DNA from: SAR202 cluster bacterium
Lineage (GTDB): Bacteria > Chloroflexota > Dehalococcoidia > Lucifugimonadales > UBA2962
Length of the DNA: 64,000 bases
NCBI GenBank assembly: GCA_009392275.1
Contig: VFGV01000022.1
Coordinates: 1-64,000, forward strand
Reading direction: 5' to 3'
In this document: in pieces, positions 1 through 9,329 of the stretch
Position numbering within the stretch: the stretch's first letter is position 1
Layout of the letters: every line of letters starts with the position of its first letter
Made by a program: the position numbers and the translations under genes
The notes under the pieces: model-generated
The model's database searches: none
Told to the model about the DNA's origin: nothing
The model's input: only the letters and a program-made list of their open reading frames with translations

Positions 1-175
1 AATTAAGCATTGACCTCAGTTTAATATCCCCATATACACAACCGGGTAGGCAGTTATTTCATCATCTTCTTGACTCATTAGCAGTTCAGAAATAAACTCC
101 GTTCCTATCGGTCGCATTAAATATGCTCTGCAAGTAATCAGTTTAGTAAATTAGTTTTAACACAGGAGACTTAAT

Positions 176-1789
176 ATGGATCTAGTAATGCTCGAGGGGC
201 AAATCTTAACAATGGATGGCAAAAGCTCAAGAGCTCAGGCTTTAGCTGTTAAAAATGGTAAATTTGCCGCAGTAGGAACAAACTCAGAAATTATAAAACT
301 TATTAATGAATCCACTAAAGTGATTAGGCTAAACGGTCGCACAATAACACCTGGTTTTATCGACCCACATAACCATTTTTCAATGACTACATTTGAGCCA
401 GTCTCCATTGACTGTCGAATGCCGCCACTAGGCAAGCAATCTGTATTAGATGCTGTAGCGGTAACTGCATCGAGTCGACCTAATGGCCAATGGATTTGGG
501 GTCTTGGGTATAATGCTATGGTTTCAGGTGAGCCCATTATCACTATGGGTGAGTTAGATGAAGTGGCTCCAGATAACCCTGTAATCATTATGGATTTCTC
601 TTATCATGCTTGCTACGCAAACTCAGCCGCACTCAAACTCGCAGGAATAGATTCGGAAACACCAGATCCTCATAAAGGCTGGATACAGAAAGGTGATGAT
701 GGAAAGCTTAACGGATTCTTATGGGAAAGAGCTATGGATCCGGTACACAAGATGTCGATGCAAGCGCATATGGAAGAGTATGGAGACGATGGAATAGCTG
801 ATTTAGTCCACCAGAATGCTATGCGCCACCTGGCCTACGGAATAACTAGTATTGGCGATGCGCTAACAATGAATGACAGTGCCAACGTTTACAGAATAGC
901 TGACTCTAAAGGTAAACTTCCTATCGCTGTACAGCAACTTCGAGGCGGAGATGGCTTTTTCCAAATCCCTGAACAAGCATCAAAAGGCGTTTTTGACCAA
1001 GACAATGTGTCGGACAGGTTACGAGGTGGAGCAATGAAGCTTTTCATGGATCCAGTTTATCCTATGTACGGTATGAACCATTGCGATGCTGCAGGCCACC
1101 TAACTCCTGCTGGAGAAATGTATTACACGCAAGAAGAAGTTGATGAATTAGTACTCTCAGCTACAAGCAAGGGAATCCAAGTTGCAATCCATAGCATTGG
1201 AGATAGAGCAATTGACCAAACATTGAACTCATTTGAAAGAGCAATTAATGAAGTACCAGGAGCAGATAAACTGAGATTAAGGGTCGAACACTTGTCTTTT
1301 CCTAGAGAAGATCAGATAAAGCGCGCAGCAAGTATGCCAATAGTAATCTCAGGACAACCACCGTTCCTTTATAGCATAGGAGACATGTTCCAAGGAGTTG
1401 TCGATGAATTTGGTATAGATTTACCGGCTGACCCATACAGGGTAATGGTAGACTCAGGAGCCACGATTGCTGCTGGTTCAGATTTCCCATGTGCTCCTCT
1501 CAATCCAATGATTGGGATATCAGTCTTAGCTACCAGAAAAACTGCTGCTGGCACCATTATCGCTCCTGAACAGGCAATCTCAGCTGAAGAAACATTACGG
1601 CAATATACCAATGGATCTGCATATGCGATTCATCGGGACCACGAGGTGGGATCTATAGAAATTGGTAAACGGGCAGACATGGTAGTACTAAGCCATAACC
1701 CCACAACCGTTAACCCAGACTCGATAATGAATATAACTGTTCAACAAACATACGTCGATGGCGACCTAAAATATGAACGATACGCATGA
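176..1789 (+). CDS. YtcJ-like metal-dependent amidohydrolase
   Basis: Predicted cytoplasmic amidohydrolase of the YtcJ group (amidohydrolase 3 family), hydrolysing an amide or related C-N bond in an unknown substrate. The metal site is visible: an HxH pair (His65, His67) just after the first beta sandwich, His339 before a GDRAID motif, His372 in an EHLSF motif and Asp436 in AAGSDFP. The 537-residue length is normal. The ATG is preceded by a strong AGGAG box. Its 3' end overlaps the next gene (amidase) by 17 bases, so the two are probably cotranscribed and may act in sequence on amidated compounds. Family assignment is firm; substrate unknown. Confidence 0.9.
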   Translation: MDLVMLEGQILTMDGKSSRAQALAVKNGKFAAVGTNSEIIKLINESTKVIRLNGRTITPGFIDPHNHFSMTTFEPVSIDCRMPPLGKQSVLDAVAVTASSRPNGQWIWGLGYNAMVSGEPIITMGELDEVAPDNPVIIMDFSYHACYANSAALKLAGIDSETPDPHKGWIQKGDDGKLNGFLWERAMDPVHKMSMQAHMEEYGDDGIADLVHQNAMRHLAYGITSIGDALTMNDSANVYRIADSKGKLPIAVQQLRGGDGFFQIPEQASKGVFDQDNVSDRLRGGAMKLFMDPVYPMYGMNHCDAAGHLTPAGEMYYTQEEVDELVLSATSKGIQVAIHSIGDRAIDQTLNSFERAINEVPGADKLRLRVEHLSFPREDQIKRAASMPIVISGQPPFLYSIGDMFQGVVDEFGIDLPADPYRVMVDSGATIAAGSDFPCAPLNPMIGISVLATRKTAAGTIIAPEQAISAEETLRQYTNGSAYAIHRDHEVGSIEIGKRADMVVLSHNPTTVNPDSIMNITVQQTYVDGDLKYERYA

Positions 1790-3179
1790 TTTAACCACAT
1801 ATAGTGCGTCTAAACTTGCTGAATTAATAAGAAATAATGTTGTTTCATCAGAAGAGGTAGTCACAGATCATATATCCAGGATTAAACAAGTTAATCCTAA
1901 ATTAAATGCTGTTGTAGTGTTGACTGAGAAATCAGCATTAAAATCGGCTCGCGAAGCAGATTCATTAACTCAAAAGTCTAAATTATTACCTCCATTACAC
2001 GGTGTACCAATTACCATCAAAGATGCATTTGAAGTCGCTGGCGTTGTATCCACAGGAGGCACTTTGGGAAGAAAAGATTATGTGCCAGATACCGATGCGA
2101 TAGCAGTAAAAAGGTTGAAACAAGCCGGTGCAATTATATTAGGCAAAACAAACTTGCCTGAAATTAGCATGGGATTCGAGAGTTCTAACCTAGTGTATGG
2201 AAAAGCCAACAATCCTTTTGACGTTGAAAGGACCCCAGGGGGCAGTAGCGGAGGTGAGGCTTCCATAATTGCAGCTGGCGGCTCACCATTTGGTATTGGC
2301 AGTGATGCTGGAGGAAGTATCAGGTGGCCTGCTCATTGTTGCGGTATAGTCGGAATGAAACCAACTACTGGTAGAGCACCACGAACTGGGCACTGGCCAG
2401 CATTCTCTGGAATATTTAGCCTGGTAACACAAATCGGGCCAATGGCTCGTTCCGTTGAAGACATCTCGTTAACTTTGCCAATGCTAAGCGGACCTGACGG
2501 TATAGACCCCACAGTAATGCCCATTCCGTTAAAGGATCCATCTGAAGTTAAATTGTCGGAACTCAACATAACCTTTCATACTGACAACGGACTTGCCACA
2601 CCGATTAATGAAATTCAGAATGCAGTTAAAAACGCAGCTGAAATACTAGAAAACAATGTGAAGTCAATAGACCAAAAAACCCCAGAAGCTCTTAAGATGT
2701 CAGCTTCACTGCACTCTCAGATAATGGGAGCAGATGCGGGAGAAACAGCAAGGGCCATCTTAAAAAATGCCGGGTCGAATGCGATGGATCCAAACCTTTT
2801 ATCCAGAATCAATATGATGTCTACAAGTCCCGCATACCTACCTGATTTCTTAGAAATGCTGGTTGAACTCGAAGAATACCGAAGTAAGCTGCTGCAATTT
2901 ATGTTAACTACCAATACAGACGTCATGATTGGGCCCGCTGCCCCTGTACCAGCAACATTACATGGACATGGTTATGACGGGTTTCCAGAAAACGGTAGTT
3001 ATAGCCATGCTTACAATCTAGCGGGATGGCCAGCTTTGGTAATGAGAGGTGGCACGTCAAAAGAAGGCTTACCAGTTGGTATCCAAATAATATCTAAACC
3101 TTGGTGCGAAGAAAAAGTGATTGCCGTTGCTCTTGAGTTAGAAAAAAACTTAGAAACTTTCCCTGGGCCAACAATATAG
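1773..3179 (+). CDS. Amidase signature family hydrolase
   Basis: Amidase signature enzyme hydrolysing a carboxamide to acid and ammonia. The Ser-cisSer-Lys triad is visible: Lys83 in TIKDAF, the GGSSGG loop with Ser158/159, and nucleophile Ser182 in DAGGSIRWP. The 468-residue length is typical. It is not a convincing GatA: no gatB or gatC lies nearby, and it is translationally coupled to the amidohydrolase upstream (17-base overlap, different frame). That context points to catabolism of amides rather than tRNA amidation. Substrate cannot be read from sequence. It converges with the SDR downstream across only 16 bases. Confidence 0.9.
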   Translation: MNDTHDLTTYSASKLAELIRNNVVSSEEVVTDHISRIKQVNPKLNAVVVLTEKSALKSAREADSLTQKSKLLPPLHGVPITIKDAFEVAGVVSTGGTLGRKDYVPDTDAIAVKRLKQAGAIILGKTNLPEISMGFESSNLVYGKANNPFDVERTPGGSSGGEASIIAAGGSPFGIGSDAGGSIRWPAHCCGIVGMKPTTGRAPRTGHWPAFSGIFSLVTQIGPMARSVEDISLTLPMLSGPDGIDPTVMPIPLKDPSEVKLSELNITFHTDNGLATPINEIQNAVKNAAEILENNVKSIDQKTPEALKMSASLHSQIMGADAGETARAILKNAGSNAMDPNLLSRINMMSTSPAYLPDFLEMLVELEEYRSKLLQFMLTTNTDVMIGPAAPVPATLHGHGYDGFPENGSYSHAYNLAGWPALVMRGGTSKEGLPVGIQIISKPWCEEKVIAVALELEKNLETFPGPTI

Positions 3180-3195
3180 TAATCAATAAATCAAA

Positions 3196-3975
3196 TTAAT
3201 GACTAATTAACCCTCCATCAACATTTATGGCCTGTCCAGTAATATTTGATGCTCCAGGCCCAACCAAAAAAGTAACCATCGATGCTATGTCTTCTGGTGT
3301 TGAATCCCTACCAGTAGGACTAGTTCTCGATGGTGATTTGCGGACTTCGGATGATTTAACACCCTGTGATTCAGCAATAGAGTCAATAATTCTGTCTAAC
3401 AAGCCAGTTTGAGTCGTGCCAGGGCAAACCGCATTTACACGTATGCCATAGGGACCTAACTGCTGAGCTGCCAGAGTCGTCATGGCGATGATTGCACCTT
3501 TGCTTGCCGCGTATGCTGCGTTAGAACTACCATGCCATCCTTTACCAGCTATAGAAGCAATATTGATTATATTGCCACTGATCTTTGCCTCTATCATCTG
3601 CTTAGCCGCAAACTGCATCGCAAAAAACGTACCTTTGGCATTTACTGAATGAATTAAATCCCAGTCTTCTACAGTAACACCCATGATGTCGATAAATCGC
3701 GTTACTCCGGCATTATTGATTAAGATATCCAATTTACTGAACTTTTGTAAGCAGGTGTCTATCATTTTTTGCACTTGATCCAGATTCGCCACATCTACTT
3801 GCATGCATTCACTGTTAGTTGATATTAATGCGCTGGTCTGTTGTGCTGATTTATAATCCAAATCCGTTACCAGTACAGTTGCACCATTTGATGCCAGATC
3901 AAGAGCAATTGCTTTGCCAATCCCTTGGCCAGCACCAGTTACAATCGCCACTTTACCTTTTAGTTGAGTGCTCAT
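3196..3975 (-). CDS. Short-chain dehydrogenase/reductase (SDR)
   Basis: Classical SDR oxidoreductase, NAD(P)-dependent and cytoplasmic. The Rossmann motif TGAGQGIG lies at residues 13-20, NNAG near 87-90, and the catalytic Ser141-Tyr155-Lys159 triad is intact; it ends in a typical NVDGG motif. The 259-residue length is standard. It resembles 3-oxoacyl-ACP reductases and sugar or alcohol dehydrogenases, but no fatty-acid genes are adjacent and the substrate is unknown. It is transcribed toward the amidase; tRNA-Trp lies just upstream on the same strand. Two further SDRs (46768 and 62230) belong to a distinct subgroup with a modified glycine motif. Confidence 0.9.
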   Translation of the reverse strand: MSTQLKGKVAIVTGAGQGIGKAIALDLASNGATVLVTDLDYKSAQQTSALISTNSECMQVDVANLDQVQKMIDTCLQKFSKLDILINNAGVTRFIDIMGVTVEDWDLIHSVNAKGTFFAMQFAAKQMIEAKISGNIINIASIAGKGWHGSSNAAYAASKGAIIAMTTLAAQQLGPYGIRVNAVCPGTTQTGLLDRIIDSIAESQGVKSSEVRKSPSRTSPTGRDSTPEDIASMVTFLVGPGASNITGQAINVDGGLISH

Positions 3976-4015
3976 TAATGTCTACCTGAAATTCGCATAA
4001 GCTTATAGTAATTAT

Positions 4016-4092
4016 TGGCAGGAGCGGCAGGATTCGAACCCGCGACCGATGGTTTTGGAGACCATTGCTCTACCGGACTGAGCTACGCTCCT
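4016..4092 (-). tRNA. tRNA-Trp (anticodon CCA)
   Basis: A 77-nt cloverleaf on the minus strand. The acceptor arm AGGAGCG pairs perfectly with CGCTCCT; the D arm begins GCTC; the anticodon stem ATGGT/ACCAT encloses loop CTCCAAA (anticodon CCA, Trp); the T arm GCGGG-TTCGAAT-CCTGC is canonical. The discriminator is G and the 3' CCA is encoded. Anticodon and discriminator match the specifier and T-box bulge of the trpS leader at 22.2-22.5 kb. Confidence 0.97.
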
Positions 4093-4194
4093 ATATTTTA
4101 CAGTCGATTACTTTGAGACAATTAGATGTACTTAGTTTATCAAGTTTTTTTAGTTAAGAACTTAAGAATTCAGTCAACTAAATTACAAAAGGTC

Positions 4195-4615
4195 ACAAGA
4201 TGGCCTATAAGCCGAGTTCTGTACAAGTCATCCATGCAAGTTTACATCCTTAGACTTCGTCCTCCATTAATGACTTACGGTGATTATCTATCTAGCCTAG
4301 CTGTTGCCAACTAAGTCATGCGGCCGACCTGAGTAGAGATCGAGCTCTCTTTCTACCCAAATATATACGGGTACTCTGCTTGGCCTTGCTTCAAATGGGG
4401 TTTGCCCTGCCCTTGATGTTACCACCAAGGCGGTGAGCTCTTACCTCACCATTTCACCCTTATCTCTTTATGAATTACTCTAATAAGAGACGGTATGTTT
4501 CTGTGGCACTTTCCGTCGAGTCACCTCGCCCCGCCGTTAACGGGCATCTATCTCGAATGAAGCTCGGACTTTCCTCTCCTCCTAATATAGAGGAGCAACC
4601 ACCCGGCCATCTTGC
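4195..4615 (-). ncRNA. rnpB: RNase P RNA
   Basis: Catalytic RNA of RNase P, which removes 5' leaders from pre-tRNAs. On the minus strand the 5' part contains GAGGAAAGTCCGAGCTTC (conserved region I) and the 3' part ends ACAGAACTCGGCTTATAGG (conserved region V). Helix P1 is formed by AAGATGGCC near the 5' end and GGCCATCTT at the 3' end, which fixes both ends to within a few bases. The roughly 420-nt length fits a bacterial type A RNA. The ORFs overlapping it on either strand are shadows. Confidence 0.96.
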
Positions 4616-4626
4616 TTCCTTACAAA

Positions 4627-4655
4627 ATTTTAAAGTATTTATTACTAAAGGTAAA
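4627..4655 (-). promoter_or_regulatory. Probable sigma70-type promoter of rnpB
   Basis: On the minus strand, a -35-like TTTACC and a -10-like TAAAAT are separated by 17 bases, with the -10 ending about 12 bases before RNase P helix P1. It begins right after the stop of the recombinase-like gene. Predicted from consensus match and spacing only. Confidence 0.5.
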
Positions 4656-5999
4656 TTAGAACGAAACTTCAACTGTTTCTTTATGAACTCGTATATCACT
4701 AATTCTTGCTTCTAAAAGGATTCTTTTATCTTCATATTTCAACCCTTCAATCTCTTGCAAATCTTTAAAGGTTCTCATTTGCTTACTAGAACTTAATCTA
4801 TTAGAAATTTTTCTAGCGCCATCAAGGTTTTTGATATACTCGGACATTAAATCTAACGGTATTTCAGCATTTGCAACTCTTCTCAGCGCAGATATCATTC
4901 TTCGCTCTGCAGTCTTTACACGATCTTTGTTTATTTTTTTAACACGCTTTTGCATATTAATTAGCTCGATTTCTTTTGATGAAATGTCTTTACCAGAATT
5001 AGACACATGTTCAAACAGTCTGCCAATAACAGTCGATTCCAGCATTGAAGCACGCCAAGTCACATAAGTACATTGACCTTGATTCTGTCTTGACTGACAC
5101 TGATAATAGCGGTATGTGCCAAACGACCTGCGATTGTCTTCTCGAAGCCATTTTTGTTTGCGAGTGACTCCCATCATCCTATTCCCACAATCCGCACAAT
5201 AAATGAGTCCGGACAGAAGAAAAGGCTCGGATTGAGAAACCCGCCCAATGGGCCTCCTAGACTTTGTAATGTCTTGTGCTGATTTAAATATGTCAGGTGA
5301 GATAATTGGCTCATGCACTTTAGATTTTCTAAGTCCAAATCTGGTGTAAGTACCTGTATAAGCCACATTACGTAATACATCGCGAATAGTAACAACATTC
5401 CATGGCTTGCCCTTTCGAGTTGTTATTCCACGATCATTAAGGTGTTGAGCAATTAAACGAAATCCTATTTGATCTTTGGTATAAAGCCTGTATATAAGTT
5501 CAACTATAGTAGCTTCTTCACGGACTATAGCTAAATCACCATCTTCATTGATGATGTATCCATAAGGAGGCCGACCTAAAGGCTTACCTTGAGCTGCCTT
5601 GGCTCTCATAGATTCTTTAACACGATCACTACGAGTTTTAGATACTCCTGTCACACCAAGAGTTTGGAAAGCGTTCTGCACGGGGTCCGGCATGTTTTCG
5701 TTCATGCATAGAGATATAGAACCAGTAGAATGGATTTCCAGTAATGACCTTGTTAACTTCTCTAAATCATTGCCAAGGTGTTTAGCATTTGGAATTACAA
5801 CTAAATACTCAGAATTGGAGTCTTTTAAAAATGAAAGCAATTCACTGTACTGGTCTTTGGATCCGAATTCATCAATATAAACACCAATGTTTTGGTGGAA
5901 ATTAATTTCACAATATTCAGAAAAGTCTAACTCAAAAGAATTATCCACACTCGACCATTCTGTAGTTTTTTGCTTTCTGAAATAGCCTACTGCTCTCAA
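4656..5999 (-). CDS. Serine recombinase homologue lacking catalytic serine
   Basis: Large serine recombinase architecture: an N-terminal resolvase-like domain (about 1-115), a Recombinase domain containing GRPPYGY (about 120-240), a zinc ribbon (Cys268, Cys271, Cys301, Cys310) and a helical C-terminus. The N-terminus reads YFRKQ where resolvases have YxRxS, so the Ser10 nucleophile is Gln. The segment matching DRLxR is KHLGN, so both active-site arginines are changed. It should not cut DNA by the serine mechanism. It sits between the COG1579 gene (27-base gap) and rnpB, with no att-like repeats or cargo seen. A domesticated DNA-binding role is inference. Confidence 0.82.
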   Translation of the reverse strand: MRAVGYFRKQKTTEWSSVDNSFELDFSEYCEINFHQNIGVYIDEFGSKDQYSELLSFLKDSNSEYLVVIPNAKHLGNDLEKLTRSLLEIHSTGSISLCMNENMPDPVQNAFQTLGVTGVSKTRSDRVKESMRAKAAQGKPLGRPPYGYIINEDGDLAIVREEATIVELIYRLYTKDQIGFRLIAQHLNDRGITTRKGKPWNVVTIRDVLRNVAYTGTYTRFGLRKSKVHEPIISPDIFKSAQDITKSRRPIGRVSQSEPFLLSGLIYCADCGNRMMGVTRKQKWLREDNRRSFGTYRYYQCQSRQNQGQCTYVTWRASMLESTVIGRLFEHVSNSGKDISSKEIELINMQKRVKKINKDRVKTAERRMISALRRVANAEIPLDLMSEYIKNLDGARKISNRLSSSKQMRTFKDLQEIEGLKYEDKRILLEARISDIRVHKETVEVSF

Positions 6000-6026
6000 T
6001 GAATACCTTTCACAATTTAATTATGT

Positions 6027-6728
6027 TCAACTTGCATATATTATTCTTCTGCAGCTATTACACTGAACCAATCTTATTCCGGCTTTAGCATCCTGAAGTT
6101 CCTTAACAGGTAGCTCCACTCTGCAAACACTGCATAAGCGACCTTCAAGTTTAGAAACTGCGTGGCCTGATTTATTCTTTTTGAGTTTTTCATAAAGGGA
6201 TAATAGATCGGCCGGCACATCTAAAGCTAAAGCCTGTCTCTCAGACTGCTTTTTATCCAAATCAGAGGTTAAATCTTTTTTTCTGGCTGACAAATGGATT
6301 AAATCTGACGATTTCCTTGCTAAAAGCTTTTGTACTGCTTCTGAGTGTTTATCTCTTGAATCAATAAGTTTCTCAATTTCAATCATTAGTTCAAGCAAAT
6401 CGTCTTCCTTAGAGGTTAATTCTTCGGAAGCATAGCCTTTTTGTTCTTCTAAAGCCTGTAATTCTTTCTCATTAGTGATTATCCCATCGTAAAGCATACC
6501 CTGCAGTTCACTTATCTTACTTTCCAATTCACTAATCTCACGCTCTTTTTGTCTTCTATCAGATTCTTGTGCTTCTAATGCTTTATTAATTTTTTCTAAT
6601 CGGCCATTAATCACCATCAAATCTTGGTCTGATGACAATTTTCTTGCGATATCATCTAATTCCGAGTAAATATCACGAATTTCTAAATCGGTCATTTGAA
6701 GGTCATATATTGATTGCATATCATTCAT
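6027..6728 (-). CDS. COG1579 coiled-coil protein with C4 zinc ribbon
   Basis: Conserved bacterial protein of the C4-type zinc-ribbon family (zf-RING_7, COG1579). Residues 1 to about 175 form a long, highly charged coiled coil rich in Glu and Lys. The C-terminus carries two CxxC pairs (Cys199/Cys202 and Cys223/Cys226) for one zinc ion. The usual length is about 240 residues; this has 233. Function is not established; a nucleic-acid-associated role is often suggested. It is the first gene of a minus-strand run that continues into the recombinase-like gene and rnpB. Confidence 0.88.
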   Translation of the reverse strand: MNDMQSIYDLQMTDLEIRDIYSELDDIARKLSSDQDLMVINGRLEKINKALEAQESDRRQKEREISELESKISELQGMLYDGIITNEKELQALEEQKGYASEELTSKEDDLLELMIEIEKLIDSRDKHSEAVQKLLARKSSDLIHLSARKKDLTSDLDKKQSERQALALDVPADLLSLYEKLKKNKSGHAVSKLEGRLCSVCRVELPVKELQDAKAGIRLVQCNSCRRIIYAS

Positions 6729-6845
6729 GTTAAATATTTTAATAGATAGTAGAAATATCGCACATTGTATCTTTTGCGTCTACAAACGAGCCTAGTCGAG
6801 TATATCAAGGTGTAGTAGCCTAGTAATACATAGGATTAATTTTAA

Positions 6846-8282
6846 GTGAAACATTCACAAAATAAAAATAAGACTAAAACCAAAATAGTCTGCACTTTAG
6901 GTCCTTCAACCAATTCTCTACCCCAAGTTAAAGCTCTTATTGAAAACGGAATGAGCGTTGCTAGACTAAACTTATCCCATGGAACCATTGATGATCACAA
7001 AAAGTCAGTAGACTTGGTCCGAAGTGCATCTAACGAATTAAATCAACCAGTTGGTGTAATGGTTGATATACCAGGGAAAAAATATCGGACGGGTCAGACT
7101 AGGCCCGGAAGCATTGATATTAAACTACACTCTCAAATACGACTTACCAGTGCAGACATTACAGGTTCGGCAGAAATGATCCCTGTAAAACCGCCTGGTA
7201 TTCATAAAGATGCTAAACCTGGGAAAATCATAGCAATAGCAGACGGGTTAGTGAAAGTGAAAGTTCTCGAAATATCAGGAGAAGAGGTGCTATGTGAAGC
7301 AATAACACCAGGTAAAATTTCTCGAGGAAGAGGCGTAAACGTTGCAGGAGTCATACCAACCGGAGAATTCCTGAACGAGGTCACTGATTTAGCAATTGAT
7401 TTCGCCTCCGAAATTAAAGCGGATTTTATTGCAATATCAAGTGTTAGCTCTGCATCCAACATTGAATCAATTAAAGAACAAATTAATACCCGTGGGATTA
7501 ATCCAGCAATAATATCAAAAATTGAAACAGCAGAAGGTATACGTCAGTTCAAGTCGATCCTTGCCGTAACAGATGGAATTATGGTTGCCAGGGGAGACAT
7601 GGGTGTTGAAGTAGATCTATCAGAGGTGCCTACAATACAAAAACGCCTTATAAAAGCTGCAAATATTGCTGGCAAGCCAGTTATAACTGCTACTCAAATG
7701 CTTGAATCAATGATTAGTTCCCCGTCTCCAACACGTGCAGAAGTAACTGATGTAGCAAATGCGGTTTTTGATGGGTCAGATGCCATAATGCTCTCCGGTG
7801 AAACTTCTATAGGCAAATATCCTGTTGAGTCAGTTTATATGATGTCTAAAGTCGCTTTAGAGGCCGAGAAGGCTCTACCTTATGACTCGATGTTAGTAGA
7901 GAAACGGATACATATGGAACATCAAACTGATGATTCAATAGCATATAGCTCATGTCAGACAGCCTATCAACTAAATGCCGAGCTGATTGTGGCTTTTACT
8001 GAATCTGGAAGTACAGCAGCTAGAGTTTCCAAATATCGACCTCGGTCAACTATCCTTGCATTGACTCCCTTCCAGGAAACTCAACGACGACTTACATTAA
8101 CATGGGGAGTTACACCAATGACTACTTTACCCGTCAAAGATGTTAATGACTTCTTCACAATCGTGAAAGAGGAAGCTCATAAATCACCTGAGATAAATGG
8201 TGAAGGTCTAGTAGTACTGGTTGCGGGTTTACCAATCGGTGTTCCTGGTGGAACTAATATGCTGCGAGTTATGTCGGTATAG
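6846..8282 (+). CDS. pyk: Pyruvate kinase
   Basis: Transfers phosphate from phosphoenolpyruvate to ADP in the last step of glycolysis. Visible hallmarks are the N-terminal KTKIVCTLGP strand, ARLNLSHG, the B domain insert (about 80-175), the active-site helix with MVARGDMGVE, and TATQMLESM followed by EVTDVANAVFDG. The 478-residue length matches bacterial enzymes with A, B and C domains and no extra phosphohistidine domain. The start is a GTG without a strong ribosome-binding site. A TTG-started Na/Ca exchanger follows three bases after its stop, so the two are probably cotranscribed. Confidence 0.97.
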   Translation: MKHSQNKNKTKTKIVCTLGPSTNSLPQVKALIENGMSVARLNLSHGTIDDHKKSVDLVRSASNELNQPVGVMVDIPGKKYRTGQTRPGSIDIKLHSQIRLTSADITGSAEMIPVKPPGIHKDAKPGKIIAIADGLVKVKVLEISGEEVLCEAITPGKISRGRGVNVAGVIPTGEFLNEVTDLAIDFASEIKADFIAISSVSSASNIESIKEQINTRGINPAIISKIETAEGIRQFKSILAVTDGIMVARGDMGVEVDLSEVPTIQKRLIKAANIAGKPVITATQMLESMISSPSPTRAEVTDVANAVFDGSDAIMLSGETSIGKYPVESVYMMSKVALEAEKALPYDSMLVEKRIHMEHQTDDSIAYSSCQTAYQLNAELIVAFTESGSTAARVSKYRPRSTILALTPFQETQRRLTLTWGVTPMTTLPVKDVNDFFTIVKEEAHKSPEINGEGLVVLVAGLPIGVPGGTNMLRVMSV

Positions 8283-8285
8283 ACG

Positions 8286-9314
8286 TTGCTACCACTTCTT
8301 TGGATACAACTTATTGCAGCGGCAATATTGATTCTTATAGCTTCCAAATATCTCGTTACTTCGTCAGACACGATTGCTATTAAAATTGGCCTGGGACACA
8401 CATTTGTTGGGATAGTTTTATTGGCCACTGCAACTTCTTTGCCTGAACTGGCCACCGGAATTAGTTCAATCACACTTGCAAACGCGCCTGATTTAGCAGC
8501 TGGCGCAGCCTTCGGCAGCAATATAGTAAATCTGCTAATCATAGCAATCGCGGACATAATATGGCGTAAAGGTCCAATGTTAGCCTCAATTTCACGCGCT
8601 CCAGTCATCGTTGCGATATTGGGAATTGTAATAATTTTTATTGCATCTATATCTACGGCTATCCATCATTGGACAAATTTACTCGACAACTGGTATGTGA
8701 GTCCTTTGTCAATTGTATTAGTTTTTTTCTTTATCGTTGCTACATATATTGTTTACCAGATTGATAAAAAAGAAGCGAAATTGGACGACACTAAAAACAC
8801 AAATGAGAGTGTAAAAAGCAAACTCGATAATGAGACGAAAAGAGCATTCCTGTTTTATATGATATCCGCTATATGCATAATTGGAGCATCGATCTGGTTA
8901 TCTGAAATTGGAGATAGATTGGCAGATGCTCTTAATTGGGAACAAAGTTTTGTAGGCACCCAGTTTTTAGCAATTAGTACTTCACTACCAGAGCTGGCTA
9001 CTACTGTCGCTGCGTTAAGGTTGGGTAATCCAGAAATGGCAGTTGCAAACCTACTCGGCTCCAATTTATTTAACATGGGATTCATATTATTTGCTGATGA
9101 GTTGGCAGTAACCGGTAGCTCGTTATGGGCAAATATTTCGTTTTCCCATGTTATAACAGGTCTAACTGCCATTTTAATGACACTGATTATTGTTTCCGCA
9201 TTATTAATACGCCAAAATCATCCTAAAGGGTTTTCATCCAGGTGGATTAATATAGAATCATCCAGCCTATTAATTATTTACATAATTGCTAGTATTGGCA
9301 TATTTTATTTATAA
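8286..9314 (+). CDS. Sodium/calcium exchanger family membrane protein
   Basis: Integral membrane antiporter of the CaCA superfamily (YrbG-like), exchanging Na+ or H+ for Ca2+. Two inverted alpha repeats are visible: TSLPELATGISS with GSNIVNLL in the first half and TSLPELATTVAAL with GSNLFNMGF in the second. The acidic Glu of each SLPELAT motif is a cation ligand in this family. About ten hydrophobic segments flank a short charged loop (near 160-185). The 342 residues fit. The start is TTG, three bases after the pyruvate kinase stop. Ion specificity is not certain. Confidence 0.9.
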   Translation: MLPLLWIQLIAAAILILIASKYLVTSSDTIAIKIGLGHTFVGIVLLATATSLPELATGISSITLANAPDLAAGAAFGSNIVNLLIIAIADIIWRKGPMLASISRAPVIVAILGIVIIFIASISTAIHHWTNLLDNWYVSPLSIVLVFFFIVATYIVYQIDKKEAKLDDTKNTNESVKSKLDNETKRAFLFYMISAICIIGASIWLSEIGDRLADALNWEQSFVGTQFLAISTSLPELATTVAALRLGNPEMAVANLLGSNLFNMGFILFADELAVTGSSLWANISFSHVITGLTAILMTLIIVSALLIRQNHPKGFSSRWINIESSSLLIIYIIASIGIFYL

Positions 9315-9329
9315 GGTCTTTAATTGGTT

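Noticed and set aside
16-117. Possible 33-residue minus-strand ORF at the left edge
   Set aside because: It is short, has no clear ribosome-binding site and matches no family pattern I know.
1773-3179. GatA subunit of the tRNA amidotransferase
   Set aside because: No gatB/gatC context and overlap with a catabolic amidohydrolase; the signature alone does not distinguish it, so a general amidase is the safer call.
4470-4715. ORFs on both strands across 4.2-4.7 kb
   Set aside because: They overlap RNase P RNA, whose conserved regions and P1 pairing explain the sequence.
4656-5999. Active integrase of a mobile element or prophage
   Set aside because: The catalytic Ser and Arg positions are substituted, no cargo, terminal repeats or att duplication at rnpB or the tRNA was seen, and the neighbours are core genes.
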